A stretch of DNA of 64,000 bases from Chromobotia macracanthus (GCA_036877525.1 JAZGTH010000067.1:5522501-5586500); one strand, 5' to 3'; shown: positions 11,501-26,933, numbered from the stretch's first letter. Notes: generated by a model from the sequence alone, not told the origin. Program-made: numbers and translations.

Positions 11501-14500
11501 AGAGCTTCTGTTCCATCGCTCTCTATTGCATTCTCTTTCAACTCTCTCTTCCTCTCTGTTCTCTGCCGTATACTTAAGTAGATGTGATGGATGCATTTTT
11601 AACACCACAAAACTCTGCATGCTGCCAGCCGTAATGCATGGCCATAAATCTGCCTCTTAACACGCACCGCCTGGCGCCCCTTTTCCTTGTTCGCCTGTTT
11701 TGCGTGTCACTAGAGCAACGTTTTATCCCTCGATCTTTCTGTCTGTCTTTCACACCTTTGGTTTGATTATTTAACTCTTTTCTCACATTATTGTTGCTTT
11801 GTCAATACAAGTCTGTCTTTTCTGCTTGTCTTTTTGTCTCCTCAACTGTCTGCGGTTTTGAAGGCATCTTGCCCCCTCTTCTGGCACACACGTGTGCACG
11901 GCATGACCGCGCCATCCATCACCAGATGGAAAAGGGGTATTCGTTTTTGCTAAGGCATCTCACGTTCTTCCTGGGGTATTTTTAGCTCCAACCTGCACGA
12001 GCGTGTCTGCCGCTGGCTCTCCCAGGCCGTCTGCACTCAACACACACACACAAATGAATGAAAGATTTTGGAAGTGAGCGCCTGCACCTTGTTATTCAGG
12101 TGCGTCCTGCGTGTGTGGCTGATTCATTTGAGCAGGTGAAGGTAGCTTCGGCCCCAGTGGATTCTGGGATTAATGTGCACACCACAATGAGAACAGAGCT
12201 CAGCTGAGGTCTGCGCTGCTCCTGGCATTTGCGTTTTCCTTTCTTCTTAAAGCGGAGTTAAACCTTTCTTTCCCCTCTGAAGCCGTGAAACCGGGCGTGC
12301 AGGAAGGATTTGAAAAGCTACCTTAAGCGAGGTCTTTTAAAAGCACTATTTCACAAAAAGTGGGTGGGGTAGATGTCAGCATTTCGAAAAGTGAGGTGGA
12401 TGCTATAACAGTTGGTGAAATTCGGCATAAAAGTCATCGGACATTTGCAAGTCAAGGTCTTTAGACATTGAATTTAACCCTTTAAATAACTAAAAATATA
12501 GATTTATTCTGTTATAAAAATGTCTATTTTTCACTCCATCAGTTAATTTAGCATACCTGGAGTATTTGAGCAGTAAAAATGACTGAATAAACATCTCCAG
12601 GTGTGTATGTGTGATCTTGGTTGGTGTGTTTTTGAGTTTTTATGGTGTGCATGTACATGCACTGGATTGGTGTGTGTGTAAATTTTCTGTTTTACCACAG
12701 AACGATACAGCCTCTTCCTTGCAGCTAAAGTGCGTCTCCAAAAGCTCTTTTCGTTTCTACATTGATGACATTTAAACTCTAGCCAGTATCACAATTCTCA
12801 TAATCCTGGTTTTAAAATCAATGCACAGTCCCTGATTGGATGTGGCGAGTCTAACAGAAGACAGCTGGTTGTGTGAATGTTTGAGTTTATTTTTTCACTG
12901 ACTCTCAGATCAGGTAGATCACAACTTTGCGTATGTGTGGTTTTAATTAATTTATTTATTAGCCACACGTTTATTTTATTTTTTATTGCCTTTAGTGGTC
13001 AACACAATGAGCCCATTAGGTAAATCATAGACAAGTTTTGTGTTAGAGCAGCTCTGAGATGAATATGTGTAGAATGTAAATTTTAGCCTGGTAAGGTGTT
13101 TGTAAAGGTCAAAACAGCTGCACTATAGGCCTTTAAATATGCACGTTCAGATACATTTCTGCTTGGCGGATCACTGAAGGTTTAGTTAGCTAGGAAGGCA
13201 CATCAGAGTAAAAACATGCATAATCTTATAAAGAACACCATTAGCAATTAAAGTAATGGGGACATTTTTCATCACTGCAGTTTTGCTATTTTTGCAGTTG
13301 CTTTGGTCTTTAAGGGTTCAATAGAACTTGATAGCTGAATAGTATCATTATAAACACGCATGCAGTGGACTGAGGAAGATGATGTAAAACATTGTGAATG
13401 ACCAGGGTTCTAGCTCTGAGGAGTTCTAAAGCTGCTGGTTCTATTTCCCAGCTAACAGAGAATGTTCACAAAATGTTCTCTAAAAGTTCTGTCAAACTTA
13501 TGACTTACTGTCATAACTTTTTTAATGCTATCACATATATGACATTGTTCTTAAAAATTAGTGGAACAGAACTAAAAAATTTGAATAACGTTCTTATAAC
13601 CAAGCCATAATGTTAATACAACGCCTATAAAGGAATGTTTTTAACGTTCCTGGAACTTCCAAAATAACATTTCTGATGTTTTTGTTACTTAACGGAAATG
13701 TTAGATAAACGTTCTTACAACTTAACATTGTTAGCTGGGTCTGATGTTAGATCGTCATTCCTAACAGTTGGCTACTGTACACTGAATAAAGAAAGCATTT
13801 CTCTTTTTATTTGTTTTTTCTCAGCTCTTTGTTTTCTTTGCAATATTCTTGTGTTTATGTGGTCATATCTCTTCCTCTTTTGCATTAGAAGGTTCTGTGT
13901 TTGTATTTCCCTGATAATTCTCAGTGTTTAAGTGCCACAGGGAGTTTTGGAGCCCTGGGCAATTTACATCCCAACACACGCACACACTTTTATTCTGAGT
14001 TGATGTAAGTGATTCTGAGAGAACGTTGTCTCAGACAGTGCTGCAGTCCAAGAATGGTCCTGAGGGAGTTTGTTAGGGCAGCTTTTGTGCATCTTAAACT
14101 CTTACTGTGTGTTGGTAACATGGTCAGAAGGGTGTATGCATTCATTTCCTGTGTTCTGTTGCTTTGCGTTATGACTGTGCCTGTTTAATAACCTTGGGAT
14201 GCCATGCAGTACCATAATGTATATCAAAGCATGATGGTACCACCATATGAATTTAGGTGTTTTGAAGGTCTTAAAAGATACACAGTGACATAAATAGTTT
14301 AGTAATCACAAAGTTAGACAAAAGTCAGAAAATTACCCATGTCTAATTAACAGACAAAATTGATTTTATCCTTAGGAAATGGCGAAAAGTGACCTCTGTA
14401 TTACAGGAGGCAGCAGATAAGGGGTTGAAAATTAAAGGGCTTGATGATGTCAGCCAGATGGATAGTTGTTTCAGGGGCGGAGCAAGTTATTACAATTTAA

Positions 14501-17500
14501 GGATAGATTATGAACACAGGCAGTGTTTTTTTTCTGGAATAATGTGACCTAATCAATTGTTTATGGCTAAAGAGGATTCATTTGATTGCTTGATGGATAC
14601 GACAGCTACTCTGTATATGTGGATGTGCGTTTATGTATGTGCACAGTTTTATGTCATTTTGTGAGTCTATAGCTATAGTAATCCAGCAGATGAAAGGAAG
14701 AATACAGCAATTCTCTCATTTTTACAGTTGGGTGAGAGTGCTGTAATTTCCTTCTCTCTACAGAGTGAGTCAGAGCCTATAGGGAGCTAGAAGTCACTGT
14801 GTTTAGGGTTCTCAACAGTCGTGAGGTCTATGGATGGTCGTGAGGTCTATGTGTGTATCTCTGCTGATGTCTGTTGTAATGGATTAATTGGTGGCTGTTT
14901 TTTTGTCAAGATCCGTATGGGCCATCAGCAGGTTTCTGAAGTCCAGACTTCTGAATCCACACCAGAGTGCTGCACCCACATCTAACATCCACTCTCAGAA
15001 ATAAAGAGGGACAATTTGGGCATTTTACACCAAAATGAAGCTGTTTTATGAATGGTTCTTGAGCAAATGCTTTCATCAGATGTGACAGATGTAATTTTAT
15101 GGATGGTGTGACTGGAGCAACCTGTGCTTTAACACTGTTCTGGGTTATTTGTAATTTGGTGTGTATGGATTGAATCTGTGCCACGCTGCTCATTGCCAAA
15201 GAAAAATAATTTGGACTGTTCTCTCAGTTTGTAATAAATGAGCGGGAAACGTGTTTACTGTAATACATGTACAACAAAAGCCCAGCATGCAAGCATGCCC
15301 GTGGATTTAAAAGCAGAACTATCAAGTTTTTGTTTTTGTTAAAACACTTGCACATTTTTTAGGCCATAACTGTATTTTTTTCAGGTAAAGGGAGAAACAT
15401 CTGTTTACCAATGTAATACCAGTTTCATTTTGAGTCTGAAGTTTAAAGATTAAATATTACTTTCCACAACTGGCATATGTAGACACCAAGTAGAAATATC
15501 TCTTAATATTGTGGGAATTGCTTTTAGATCTCTGGATTGTATTTTTTTGCTTGTAAAGTGCTGAAACCTAACACTTTTAGATTGTAAAGTTTCCCTAACG
15601 TTTTCATTAAGTAACAAAAATGTTATTTTGATAGTTCTGGGAATGTTCAAAATGTCCAGTTTTTTTGTCCAGACAGTGTATTGCTGTTTGGTTATAAAAA
15701 CTTTATTCAGACATTTGTTCGGTAACTGTAATGTTCCACTAACAACTTAAGAATAATGTTTTTGATATATAATGTATGACAATAAAGTGGGATCTTGTCC
15801 ACTGTGGGAAAGATGACAGTGATGTCAGATCTGCAATTTCCATCCTGTGTGTGTGTGTGGGGGGGGGTCTCGACTGACATTAACAGTGAGATTGTTTGAC
15901 AGACGCTTTTTGAACTTGACAGTAAAGGAAAGAGAGACTTTAATTGCGGCTGCACTTGAGAAAGAAGAAAGCTGCTCCATCATTAAATGCGTCCATCATA
16001 TTTCTGCTCATTCTGGTATTCTCTGCCCCTATTTGCCCCTTATCCACCAAAATTATACTGCCTTGTAAAACATTTTAAACAGTGTTACACGAATTCTTTT
16101 GTGAATAAAATAATCCTAAAATGCATTGCGATTGGCTCCAGGAAAGCGTTTATCCTAGATTTGAATATAAACATATTTGTTTCTGTACTTAAGTCTTAAT
16201 AGTGATAAACAGTACTGTGTGTGATTTAAAATTGACTGCTTTCTCAATAGTTGTGTGTGTGTGAACGAGTGTATCCATTTTTGTGATAATTAGAGTATCA
16301 ACTGTTATCTTAGCAACGTAGCTAGCATCATACTTTATTGAAATGAATGGTGAGTGTCTCTAGCGTCAGCGGGATGCTCTTTGTGTAGTGTGCATGAATG
16401 ACTGATAATGGAGCTGCCGCCCATAAGGGGGGATTCAGATCTTATGAGGTTTCATTGCAGTTTGCATGCTGCCTTAGAAGCTGAGGACTGAGAGTAAACA
16501 AAGCCCTTTGCAGAAGTCTCTGCACTCGGCAGCCATCTTGGCAACGCCTCTGAGCAGCAATTTCAGTCATACAAGACTAAGTCCTATCTACTTGAATAGG
16601 AGAAGATGGATATCTCTAAATCGCTGGATAAGGTCACAATAAAACGTTTGTTTTTACCAACTCTTAAACCTGTTAAGTTTAAATTGCATTATAAAAACTG
16701 TTTATCCAGCTTGCATCATACTGCGCATGCACAAAGGCCGTCAAGTACTCTATACCCCTCCCCAGAGAATGTTACTGTTTGGCGATTGATGATTGGCTCT
16801 TTCTACTAGTAGGCGGGACTTCCTTCAGCAGAATGGACAAATTGAGTGTTGCAGTCTCCTCCATTCATAGTATCAGAACTGCAGCATCTTGTTAATTCAT
16901 AATCTGTGGAGTAAGGCAACCCACTAGGTTTTACTGTACAGTTGTTTACACTTTGACCGTTGTGCTCCTTGCACTCCAAATTGTTTGCACAATTAATGGC
17001 TGAGTAAAATGTTCCAGCATTTTCCAAAGCGCTTTGAAGAGCACAGATGTGTCTCTCCAAAGCTCATTGAATTCAAAAAAATTTTATGTAGAAGGTGGGT
17101 CATATTTCTAAATCATGAATGAATTTTGTGATGCTGATCTCTCTCTCTTCTCTCTCTCTCTCTCTCTCTCTCGCTCTCTCTCAGTCCTAACGCTTGCTTT
17201 TCTGTTTGCCTGTGGATTTCTAAGAGCAGGTCGGGAGCAGTTCAAGTGTGGGTGATTCAGTTCAGGTGTGGGTCAGTGGCCATTGACGTTTAACAAATAT
17301 ACTCTTTACAGGCGTTTACACAACAGACTCGCACATATCACTCACACACAGGCTAATCTGAGCTTTTTCTGTTCTGTTTCCTTGGGCACTCATTGGTTCT
17401 GTTTTCACCCATAATGAAAAATACTGTGATTTTTGGTACTTTGAAACAGATGAATATACCCACACATTCATACACACTCTGTTTTTTTCACACACACTTT

Positions 17501-20500
17501 AACGTGTCTCTTCCACACACACTTCTGCTCAGATGAGCATATTCCCTAAACGCATCAAAACACACACACACAGGTAATTTTTCTCTGCAGAGAAACACAC
17601 CACAGAGCATTAGACTACTCATAGAAAGCTAGTTATGGACTTGCATTGCATTATGAATTGAAATTGAAGAGCATGTGAAATTTGAGGATGCCTAGCTAGC
17701 GTTTGTGTCAAGGATGGATCACGACAGTAAACTACAGTAACCGACTAATATCCCCACATATTATTTTCATAATCTGATTTGATGGTTTTTAGTTGCCTAA
17801 GTATATAATGTTTCCTTAAAACAGAGCAATCGACTGGTTACCCACATAATAATTTTAGGTCATAAGAGCAGGAAAAGTATTTAAAGTTTAAAAAATTTAA
17901 ATCCTAGTGTACACGCGTGAATTTAAAAGCAGAAGTATCAAGCCTGTATTTTTGTTAAAGTGCTTACAGCTAAAAAATTTTAGATTGTAAGAATGTTTCT
18001 CTAACATTTCCATTAAGTAACAAAAATGTCAATGTTATTTTGAATGTTCTAGAAACGTTCAAAATGTCCATTTTTAGATGTTAGGTGTTTACATGTTTAG
18101 GTTGTTTAGGTGTTAACATTATTGCTTGGTTATAAGAACGTTGTTTGTACATTTTTAAATTCTGTAACATTTTTAAATCGTTTCACCTACAATTTAAAAA
18201 TTAACATTTTTGATATGATATATAATGTTAAAAAAATGTTCTATTAACATTACTGCAAGAATGTTTTTGATAACAGAGAACTTTGAGAGAACTTTTGAAG
18301 AACATTAGCCAACATTTTGACAACATTGCCTGTTAGCTGGGAAGTTGATTTTGAAGGTATGTAGTTTTGCACATCCGTGCTTTCTGATCATGTACTTGCA
18401 CAGAGTATAGTCCTTATTTTGTTTTTAAATTTGCAAGACATTTTGTGGTTTAAAGTGAACGCATTTCAATCTCAACAGTGACAGCATTCAAAATACACAG
18501 TTTTATTCAGACAGCTAAAGCACAGAAGCAGAACCTTCCATCTTTCCACACTACTCAGTTTTTCCTTCTTCTCGCCGTCTGTTCCTGCTCGTCACGCTCC
18601 CCCCCTCCATCGACTTTTCCATCTTGTTTGTTTGCTTTTTGTTCCCAAATGGCCAGTAGCAGCACAGCGGGTTTGAAAGACAGACACAGAAATCAGATCT
18701 TTTCCTCTGTGCTGGTCGTTCTCACATGCCCAGCTGAGTCCCGTCTCCAGACCACAGCTCAGGAGTTCATCTCTGCACATATTAAAACGCATATGTCAAC
18801 ACGCACATGCGCTTTGTGACACTAACAGTAACAGAAATGTCATTTTCAAGAAGCTCTACGATTTTACCCTTATGAGTTTTTGATGAAAAGGTGCATTAAA
18901 TGAAATCAAAGTGCTGAAATAATCCCATAATTCTACTTCACAGATGGACAATAATTTATGATCACAGAATGAGTTGCCATTACCTGGCCTTGGATGAAGG
19001 CTCATAAATTCTAAAGATTTATAGGAACTTGAACCTTTCTTTCAGTACTCACAGATATTTTGTGGCTCATTTACACTTTGGAGTTTTGACAGTATCATAT
19101 GTGTTTATGTACTGCAGTATTGCTTTTATTTTTATTCAGTATCACAGTGTGTATATAAAATATGCTTTGCAATCATTCTTTCTTGATTTGATGGGTATGA
19201 TTGGCTTTTAAAGCGTGGATATATGGATGTGTGTGTGACCGAGAGCATTAACTAAATTTTTTGCGTTATGATGTTGTGGTATTGTGGGTAATGGTTGTTT
19301 ACTGGCCAAAGTCAAATGTGTCCCATCCATGACTCTGTGTTGTTCTGGTCTCAAGATATGACTCAGGTAAGTGTTTCCTACTATGTAAGTCTAATCGCTT
19401 AAAGTACCACTGTGCTCACTAAGCTTCAGGATTTGAGAGTGAAAGTGACATATTTTGTCAGATATGCTAACCCATACCCAATCTCTGAGACCTCTGCATT
19501 TAACACATCACTGGTGAGAAGTGAACATGCACTGCAAGTCATGAACACACACACATCAGGAGCAGCACTGCTGTGCCCGTGGAGCAGTCAGGGGTTAGGT
19601 GTTTAGCTCAAGGGCACTTCAGTTGCTACCTGTTACCTATTTTAGAGCAGTTGCCAGCACTGGACTTGAACCGGCAACCTTCTGATTACCTGACTCACCA
19701 ACCAGTAGGCCACAACTGCAACTGAAAGAGTTCATATTGAGTATATGATTAATCATTTTATAATGGTATAAAAAGCAAGGACACTATAGATGTGTATAAT
19801 TGATGCATTCATTTATACATTTATGTATTTTACAGGTTTCTGCTGTCTATGCGAAACTAAGATACAACCACAGCATGTTTTTAATGCATTATTGTCTCTT
19901 AACTAGAAAAACTTTATCCTCAGCATGTCCTGCTGTGTGTTTGCGTGTGCATGTTTTCACATATTGACCAAAGTTAATTGAATGACAAGCATGTCTCTTC
20001 ATGAGCAGTTTCTCTGATATTGGCTTCCCCAGATATTTAATCAGATCAAATAAAATCTGATTCTCAGATTCTCAAAATCTTATCAAATAAAATACAGCTC
20101 ATGTGTGTTTGAGAGGAGAGGGAGAGGTTGGGAGTTTATGATCCAGGTATGATTGCACTTTTCTGACCTTGTAAATTATTTCCAGAATGCAGGTATTCAG
20201 GATGCAGTATGGAGCCAGATTTTTACTATCTGGTATATATATATATATATATATAATATTCATATTTTGGCTCTAAATAAATAGATATAAATAGGTATAG
20301 ACATGTTATAGGCCAAAATATTTATTATTTTTATATAGCCAAAATACCTGGACTTGTGCTTTACTGTGGTTTTATGGCTCCACGATTTGTAAAGCTGCCA
20401 TTTCAATTCTGTGCACATGCAAGACCACAACTGTCTGTTTTGAGAGTGGAGGGAGGGTGGGAGTTAGGGAAGGGGGCAGAAGAAAGAAAGAGAGAGAGAG

Positions 20501-23500
20501 AGAAAGAGAGAGATAGGTAGAGATTGAAAGAGCATTTTAAAACCAGGCTGCGTAAGGTTGAGAAAGAATCAACATACCATGCAGAAAGAATTTCTTGGTC
20601 CTCTGGCAGTGTGTGTGTGTGTGTTTGCGTGTGTGTTCAAACCACGGCCAGTCTGTTACAAAGTCACACTGCCAAACTTTTAACTCCAGCATGGGTGAGC
20701 AGAGAGTGACCTGTGGCTCACAGCTGTGTTTGTCATGTCACATAAATAAGTTAACACACTATTGATTGTTTTGTGGACACTTCTCACTCCTGTTTTCTGC
20801 AGAGACTTTTCACAGCTTGTCAATATCAGGTGAAGCTGACATCTATAAAGAGTGAGCTGTGTTTCTTTTCCACTTGTTTTGTGCACGTGAGGAGCATGTT
20901 AAAGAAAAATCATAGACTTTAAAGCATAATGTTGGTTTCCATGCAGGGATTTCCTGTGCTTTTTTGTATGCAAGGGTAATTTTTAAGAAAATGTTTCAGA
21001 AAGCATGACAATGCCATACACAATACTAATAATATAGATATTTGTACAGTCATATTGTACATAATGTTATGTAATATCAGTTTAGCTACAGTAGGAGTGT
21101 AGATTTAGATTCTCACATTCTGGTCTAGCGGAGCATTAAGTTTTTGAAATGCAAAGATGATGTTTAGCTGTCTTACAGTGACTTCTGGAGCCACCCCAGC
21201 TTACAGGGAACATTCTCAGAATGTTGGTTGGTACATCTAAACATTCTCCATATCATCAGAGTTTGGTTTTGAGGATTAGAGAAGAACAATGATAGATGAA
21301 ATAAGATAAACATTTGAAGGTCATGTTTGGGTTGAAAGTTGATCCACATGAAACTTAGTCCCAAGTAAACAATTTTTCCACAGTCTAAGAAACAAAACAA
21401 AACGCACACACAAAATTCACACAGTTCGCACACAAGAATGTGTGAAATGGCTATAATTTTGTAGTGTTATAGAGTTTGATGTATTGGGGAGGACATTTCT
21501 CCAGACCTTTCACAATGTTTTCTTCTCTAACACCTTTAATAGTGGAAACAGGAACACGTTCACACTTTTTCATATTTTGTTTAGCTCTGAAACAAGGACA
21601 GTTATACAACTATCAGTGTTTATTAAAGGTTAATTCTGTAAATAAGGTGTTTTTCCCCACTGTAAATACTTTATGTAACTGTAAATATAGTGTTTGCCAA
21701 GAGTTAAAAAAATATTTTAATATTGTATTTTAAATGATATGATATAATATATAATATGCCCTCATTTACTGCCAGTTTAAATTATAAAAGTAATCAGTTA
21801 TCATTTTAATTCAGTATTCGTAATAAGTTGTTTTTGGCAACCATAACCTGAAGTTAATGAAGGTTAATGAACTGTATTACATGGTGGAGGAATTGTTTAT
21901 TGTGAATATTATCGTTATTAAATGTAATAACTTATTGATCTGTTTTGTAATCATATTTTTGTTGTTGCGCTTTTGGTTCTCACTGCCCGCTTTTGATCTT
22001 GGGTCAACCTTAATGTAACACAAGTATGATCCTAACCTGTTTCTGTGACCCTACCCATTAAGTGTTCCAAAATCAGAGGGCCTTCTGACTGAAAGAGGTA
22101 TACCAGAAAGTCTGTGGCCTCTATTTTCTGCAGCCTTATGCAGAAATCTGACCGTCCACTTTTCAGAGTCACGTTTTAATCATCCCTCAGGAGTGGTGTC
22201 CTTTTGAGGGCCGTCATTGTTTTCTTCTGAAGATGTTTCACCACTTGTCTTTCTGCACACGTTTATATTGAGAATGTTCTTGTTTGATATGCCTCTTAAA
22301 GGCTACACATGCCTGGGAGGAACATTACAGAGATGATCAGCTGGACTTGTTTTCTTTCTCTGGTGATGGTGGGGTTTCATCTTCACCGTGTTTAGACTTA
22401 CAAGTAGAAACAGGAGCCCTGAACAAACAGTGCTCAGCCGCGCTGCGAGGTAACTGCGTTTGGTTCTTTCTCTGTCAGTCTAAATGTTCCTCTTATCGTT
22501 AATTGTTCTCTTTCCGTTATTTGCTTCAAGGGTCTCTAATGAAAACCCTTTTATCTGGTTGCTGCGACCAGAGCAGGGTCCTACCATCCGTCTGCTATGC
22601 AGACTTGTGAAAGTCACGTAAAGATTATATTTACCAGATGAACAGCAATGTTGTATTAATCATACAACACTTTGTTTTTCTTTGAACCCTGTCATTAAAG
22701 AATAATGAAAGAATTGTATGTATTGATCGTTATATGATGTAATTGTGAATTGACTAGTTTTTTTAGATGTTGTGTAGACGTTATTGCTTGGTTTTATGAA
22801 CAGTATTCAAACATTTATTCTGTAACATTTTTAAAACATACCACTAACGAATACCACTAACCGAATGCATCCATTTCATTCACAGCGAAATGACCTGAGA
22901 ATGTACATCACGCTGTAATTGTGATTTCCAGACTCGTATGTGGGACATTCCCAGGAGGACAGCAAGGAAGCATTAGTCAAAGCCTCAGAAAGAACACCCA
23001 CAAACTGCTCACAGCCGCCGCATGTATCCTGCCCATTGGGCAAAATTTCTCAAGTTAGTTTCAGGCATTTTATGGGAGTCAGGGTACACAGGTTTTTGTG
23101 TGGAGCAACATGTTTACAAGGTATTAGGTTTCTACAATGAGCTGTTGTAAAACTATACCTACATTTGCCCAGGTTTTCAGGATATTTGATGTTCAAGACT
23201 TTAACATTTAAACCAGTTTCTCCATTGGGAGAAAGGGAGGCCCAGTTCATTTATGAGCCCTCAAAAAAGAACAGTTGAAAAATCATTCATTTATGGCTGT
23301 TAATATTTTATTCCAGACAAGCAGCAGAGAGCGACCAGAGTAACATTGGATGGTTGTCCTAAATCACTCCTGCTGTGTGTTTTCCCAGCTTCCAACACTG
23401 TATCACTGCAACACTGTATCTACACAAGCTCAATAATTAATTCTATTATGAATGCTTGTGTAACATGTACACGCACACTAATGCACGCATTAGCAAAACT

Positions 23501-26500
23501 CTTGCGGTCAGTGTGCCATCCCTCATGGGCGGATGAAGTCTTAAGCCCTTGCTATGAGGGTTTAGGATGAAATAACACCCTCTCTAACTCACCAAGAGCT
23601 CAATTACTCTCTTCTGAATGTGTGTGTGTGTTTGAATGCTTCTTGTGCCACTAGGTCCTTATTCTAAGCGTGGCTGAGTAAGACTTTCTCATACCAAAGT
23701 ATCCAATCAACATGACCCTGCAGTGCTGAGAGGAGAGAGTTCTTTGACTTTTTAAAGTCTTTCTTGTTAGACAGGGACCCCTGGAGACCCTGCATGTGGT
23801 TCCTGCAAAGAAAGAACAAAGAACAGAGCCTACCTGTTCATTTCACCACCTGTCAGCTCACTACTTGAGATGACTAGAGCAGATCACCTGTTTATCTGCC
23901 AGTTTAAAGGGGGAAAGGTATAAGTGAGGGACTGAAGGGTTACAATTTATCCCACAATCAGAAACAGGGAATGTTCTCAGAATGTTGGCTAATGCTTTCT
24001 GAAAGTTTTCTCAACGTTATCAAAAAGTTATTGCAGTAACATTGGTAGAAAATTTTTGTAATGTTATACACCATATATCAAAAACGTTATTCTTAAGTAG
24101 TTTGTGGAACCTTTTATAAAGTTACAGAATTGTAAAAAAAGTGTTTGATAATGTTCTTAAATAAATTAATACAACATCTAATAAACTCTTTAATTTTACT
24201 AAAACGTTCAAAATAACTTTTTTAAAATGTTCTTAATGAAAAACCTAAATAATATACAAAACATACTAAAATATAAATGTAGACATAATTTAAATATCTT
24301 AGGTTTTTGATTACCTTTAAAATAGAGAATTCTCTTCTATCTGCATATGTTGCCCTCTCTCTCTCTCTCTCTCTGCAGTAGATTGTGCTCAGTGAATTTA
24401 TTCACTTGAGGCAGTGCGGTCCTCTGATGCTGCACAGCAGAGCTTTCAATGTGTCATTGATATTCGTTTATTTGTTTCACAAACGCACAAGAACACTCCA
24501 ACAACTTCCAGCTGTATCTTTGTCATTGTAACATGTTCATATTTACCTTGGTTTTTGCCTGCTCTTCTCTCGCTCTCTCTCACAAACACACACACATACA
24601 CACACCTCAGCTGTCGATCTTTTTGTGTTGAATACACATTAATGAAATGAGTCGCTTGAAACAAGGTGATGTTTTCAGCTGATCAGGGTCCATTTGAACA
24701 CACAGATCCAGTTAAAGAGCTTTTAGTTGCTCTGAGTCTATTGTGAGTCCTTTTACAGGACTGGTGGAGTATTAATCACTCACAGTTAATCACATGGATT
24801 AATCACTAGACTGCAGAGGATGGTTTGAAATGCTCATAAATGTGATGATGAGATTTTGCTGTATAGTTGGACTATTTACTCGGCAGATATTCTAGGTCAT
24901 TTTTCATGGGAAGAAATAATAATAATGTTCTTGTGATCAAAACTGTCTTGCAGTTATGTTAAGGGAACGTTTCTTTAATGTTATTTATAATATATATAAA
25001 AAAATGTAAGTAGTTAAGTAGTTAGTTAAAAATTACAGAAGTAAGTATTTAAATAACATTGGTATAATCAGGCAATAACATTAATACAGTGTCTAGAAAC
25101 ATGGACGTTTTGAACGTCCTAAAACACCTTTTTTAGGAAATCAGCATTTTTGTTACTTAAAGGAAACATTATAAAAACATGCATACAACCTATAATTGTT
25201 AGCTGGAAAGATGGATTTTTCCTGTCTTGTTCTCCAGATGTGGCTTATACTGTATCTGGACTCCACATTTCTCTGGAGCTTTGTTGAGAACCAGCCCAAT
25301 GACAAAAGCTGTACTGGGCCACAGTGGGTTTTAGCCAAAGAGAGCTATTGTTTTCTACTGTGTGCATGCAGCTCAATCAGTGCATTGTTAGAAATCTCTC
25401 TCTCTCTCTCCTAAACTGATGCCAATGGAGGCTTGTTATGAATTTCCCGAGGCTAATACTGTCAGCATTAGACCATCAATGCAGAGAATCACATCAGCAC
25501 TGCTGCATTGTGGGAACAGAACTGCCAATATTGGCAGAATGTGTATGTATATTAATCACATTTGAACAGTTTTTTGATTAAATAATAGACATAAAGTAAA
25601 GAGTTGGTTATTTCTAAAGTAGTGTTTGTTTAAATTGGATATGTAGCATGTTTTTGAGGCTTTAGAACCTGTGACCCCCCCTCTGTCAATGTAGTTAGGG
25701 AAACAAGGAGTGAGGTCAGGCTTTTTGAAAGGCATTGTGGGAATTCAATTCTGTTTGTGTGGAAAGTCTTGCCATACAGCTCCTCTGTTCAGGGAAGGCT
25801 GCCTCACTCTCCCTAAACCAGATTCATGAGTGTTAAAAAGTTTTGCAAAAGTCAAACCACTTCACACTCTCAAACTTTGTTCCTGCTTTCAGCTGCGTTA
25901 GCTCAGAGTTGGTCACGCTCACAATTTCCGTGACATCTGTGTGTACATGCTTGTGTGTGTGTTTCTGATCGAACTGTGCACCTCTGCGTGTGTGTGATCG
26001 AACTGCTCAGGTTTTAAAATTGAGAATGCTGTATGCTATGACAAAATATAATTGAAATTGAATTTCTGATCTCGGTTTTTATTTTCGATTATGCACATTT
26101 AATTTGTGTTGTCTAAAAATTTCTGTGACAAAGCACAATATAAGTGTGATGTGTGATTGTTGTATTATTGTATTGAACTGGCTTGTCAGTTCCATTTGTA
26201 TCTTGGAACAGAGGTAGCCGTCTGGCAGCCGCTGGTTCTACCTTGTTTAAATAGCGCTGAATGTGTTGTTCCAGATCACAACACAGGTTTTAAAAACTGT
26301 AAGAAACTTCTGTTGTCATCTTACACTCACATTGTTCCAAATCCTTTGGACTTTCTTCAGTACAAAGTGATATGATATCCTGGCCATTCTTTACCATATA
26401 ATAAAAGCTTCATAGAAATATGTGTAATAATATAAGCTTCATAATAATATTAAAGTGGTCCATATGAGTCATGTTGTATTCCGTATATTTTATAGCCATA

Positions 26501-26887
26501 AATTCACCTTTTGTGTTCTACAGAAGAAAGAGGGATTAGAAAATGATGACAGAACTTTCGTTTTTGGGTTTTGACTTTTGGGGTTTTGCAGAAGTTTCAG
26601 AGATGCTTGTATGCGTGTGTGCATTTATGTGTGTTCTTGTTTTTGTACCGTATGTTAAATGGATGGTAAACGTCACACACACCTACATTGTGGAGACAAG
26701 CTAGTGGTCTCCGCAGAGAAAATGGATAATTAAACATACTAAAGGATGCTTATTTGAAAATGTAAAAATGTAGGGTTTGTGTGAGTGGTAGGGTAGGATG
26801 AAGGTTAGGGGAAAGAATATACAATTTAAAAAAGTATTAAAGTCACTATGTCTATGGAAAATCCCCACAAAGCATAGAAACCTAACG

Positions 26888-26933
<46 letters not shown>

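Noticed and set aside
26890..26924. CRISPR-like regular repeats
   Set aside because: Pure dinucleotide microsatellites with no spacers; the genome is eukaryotic.
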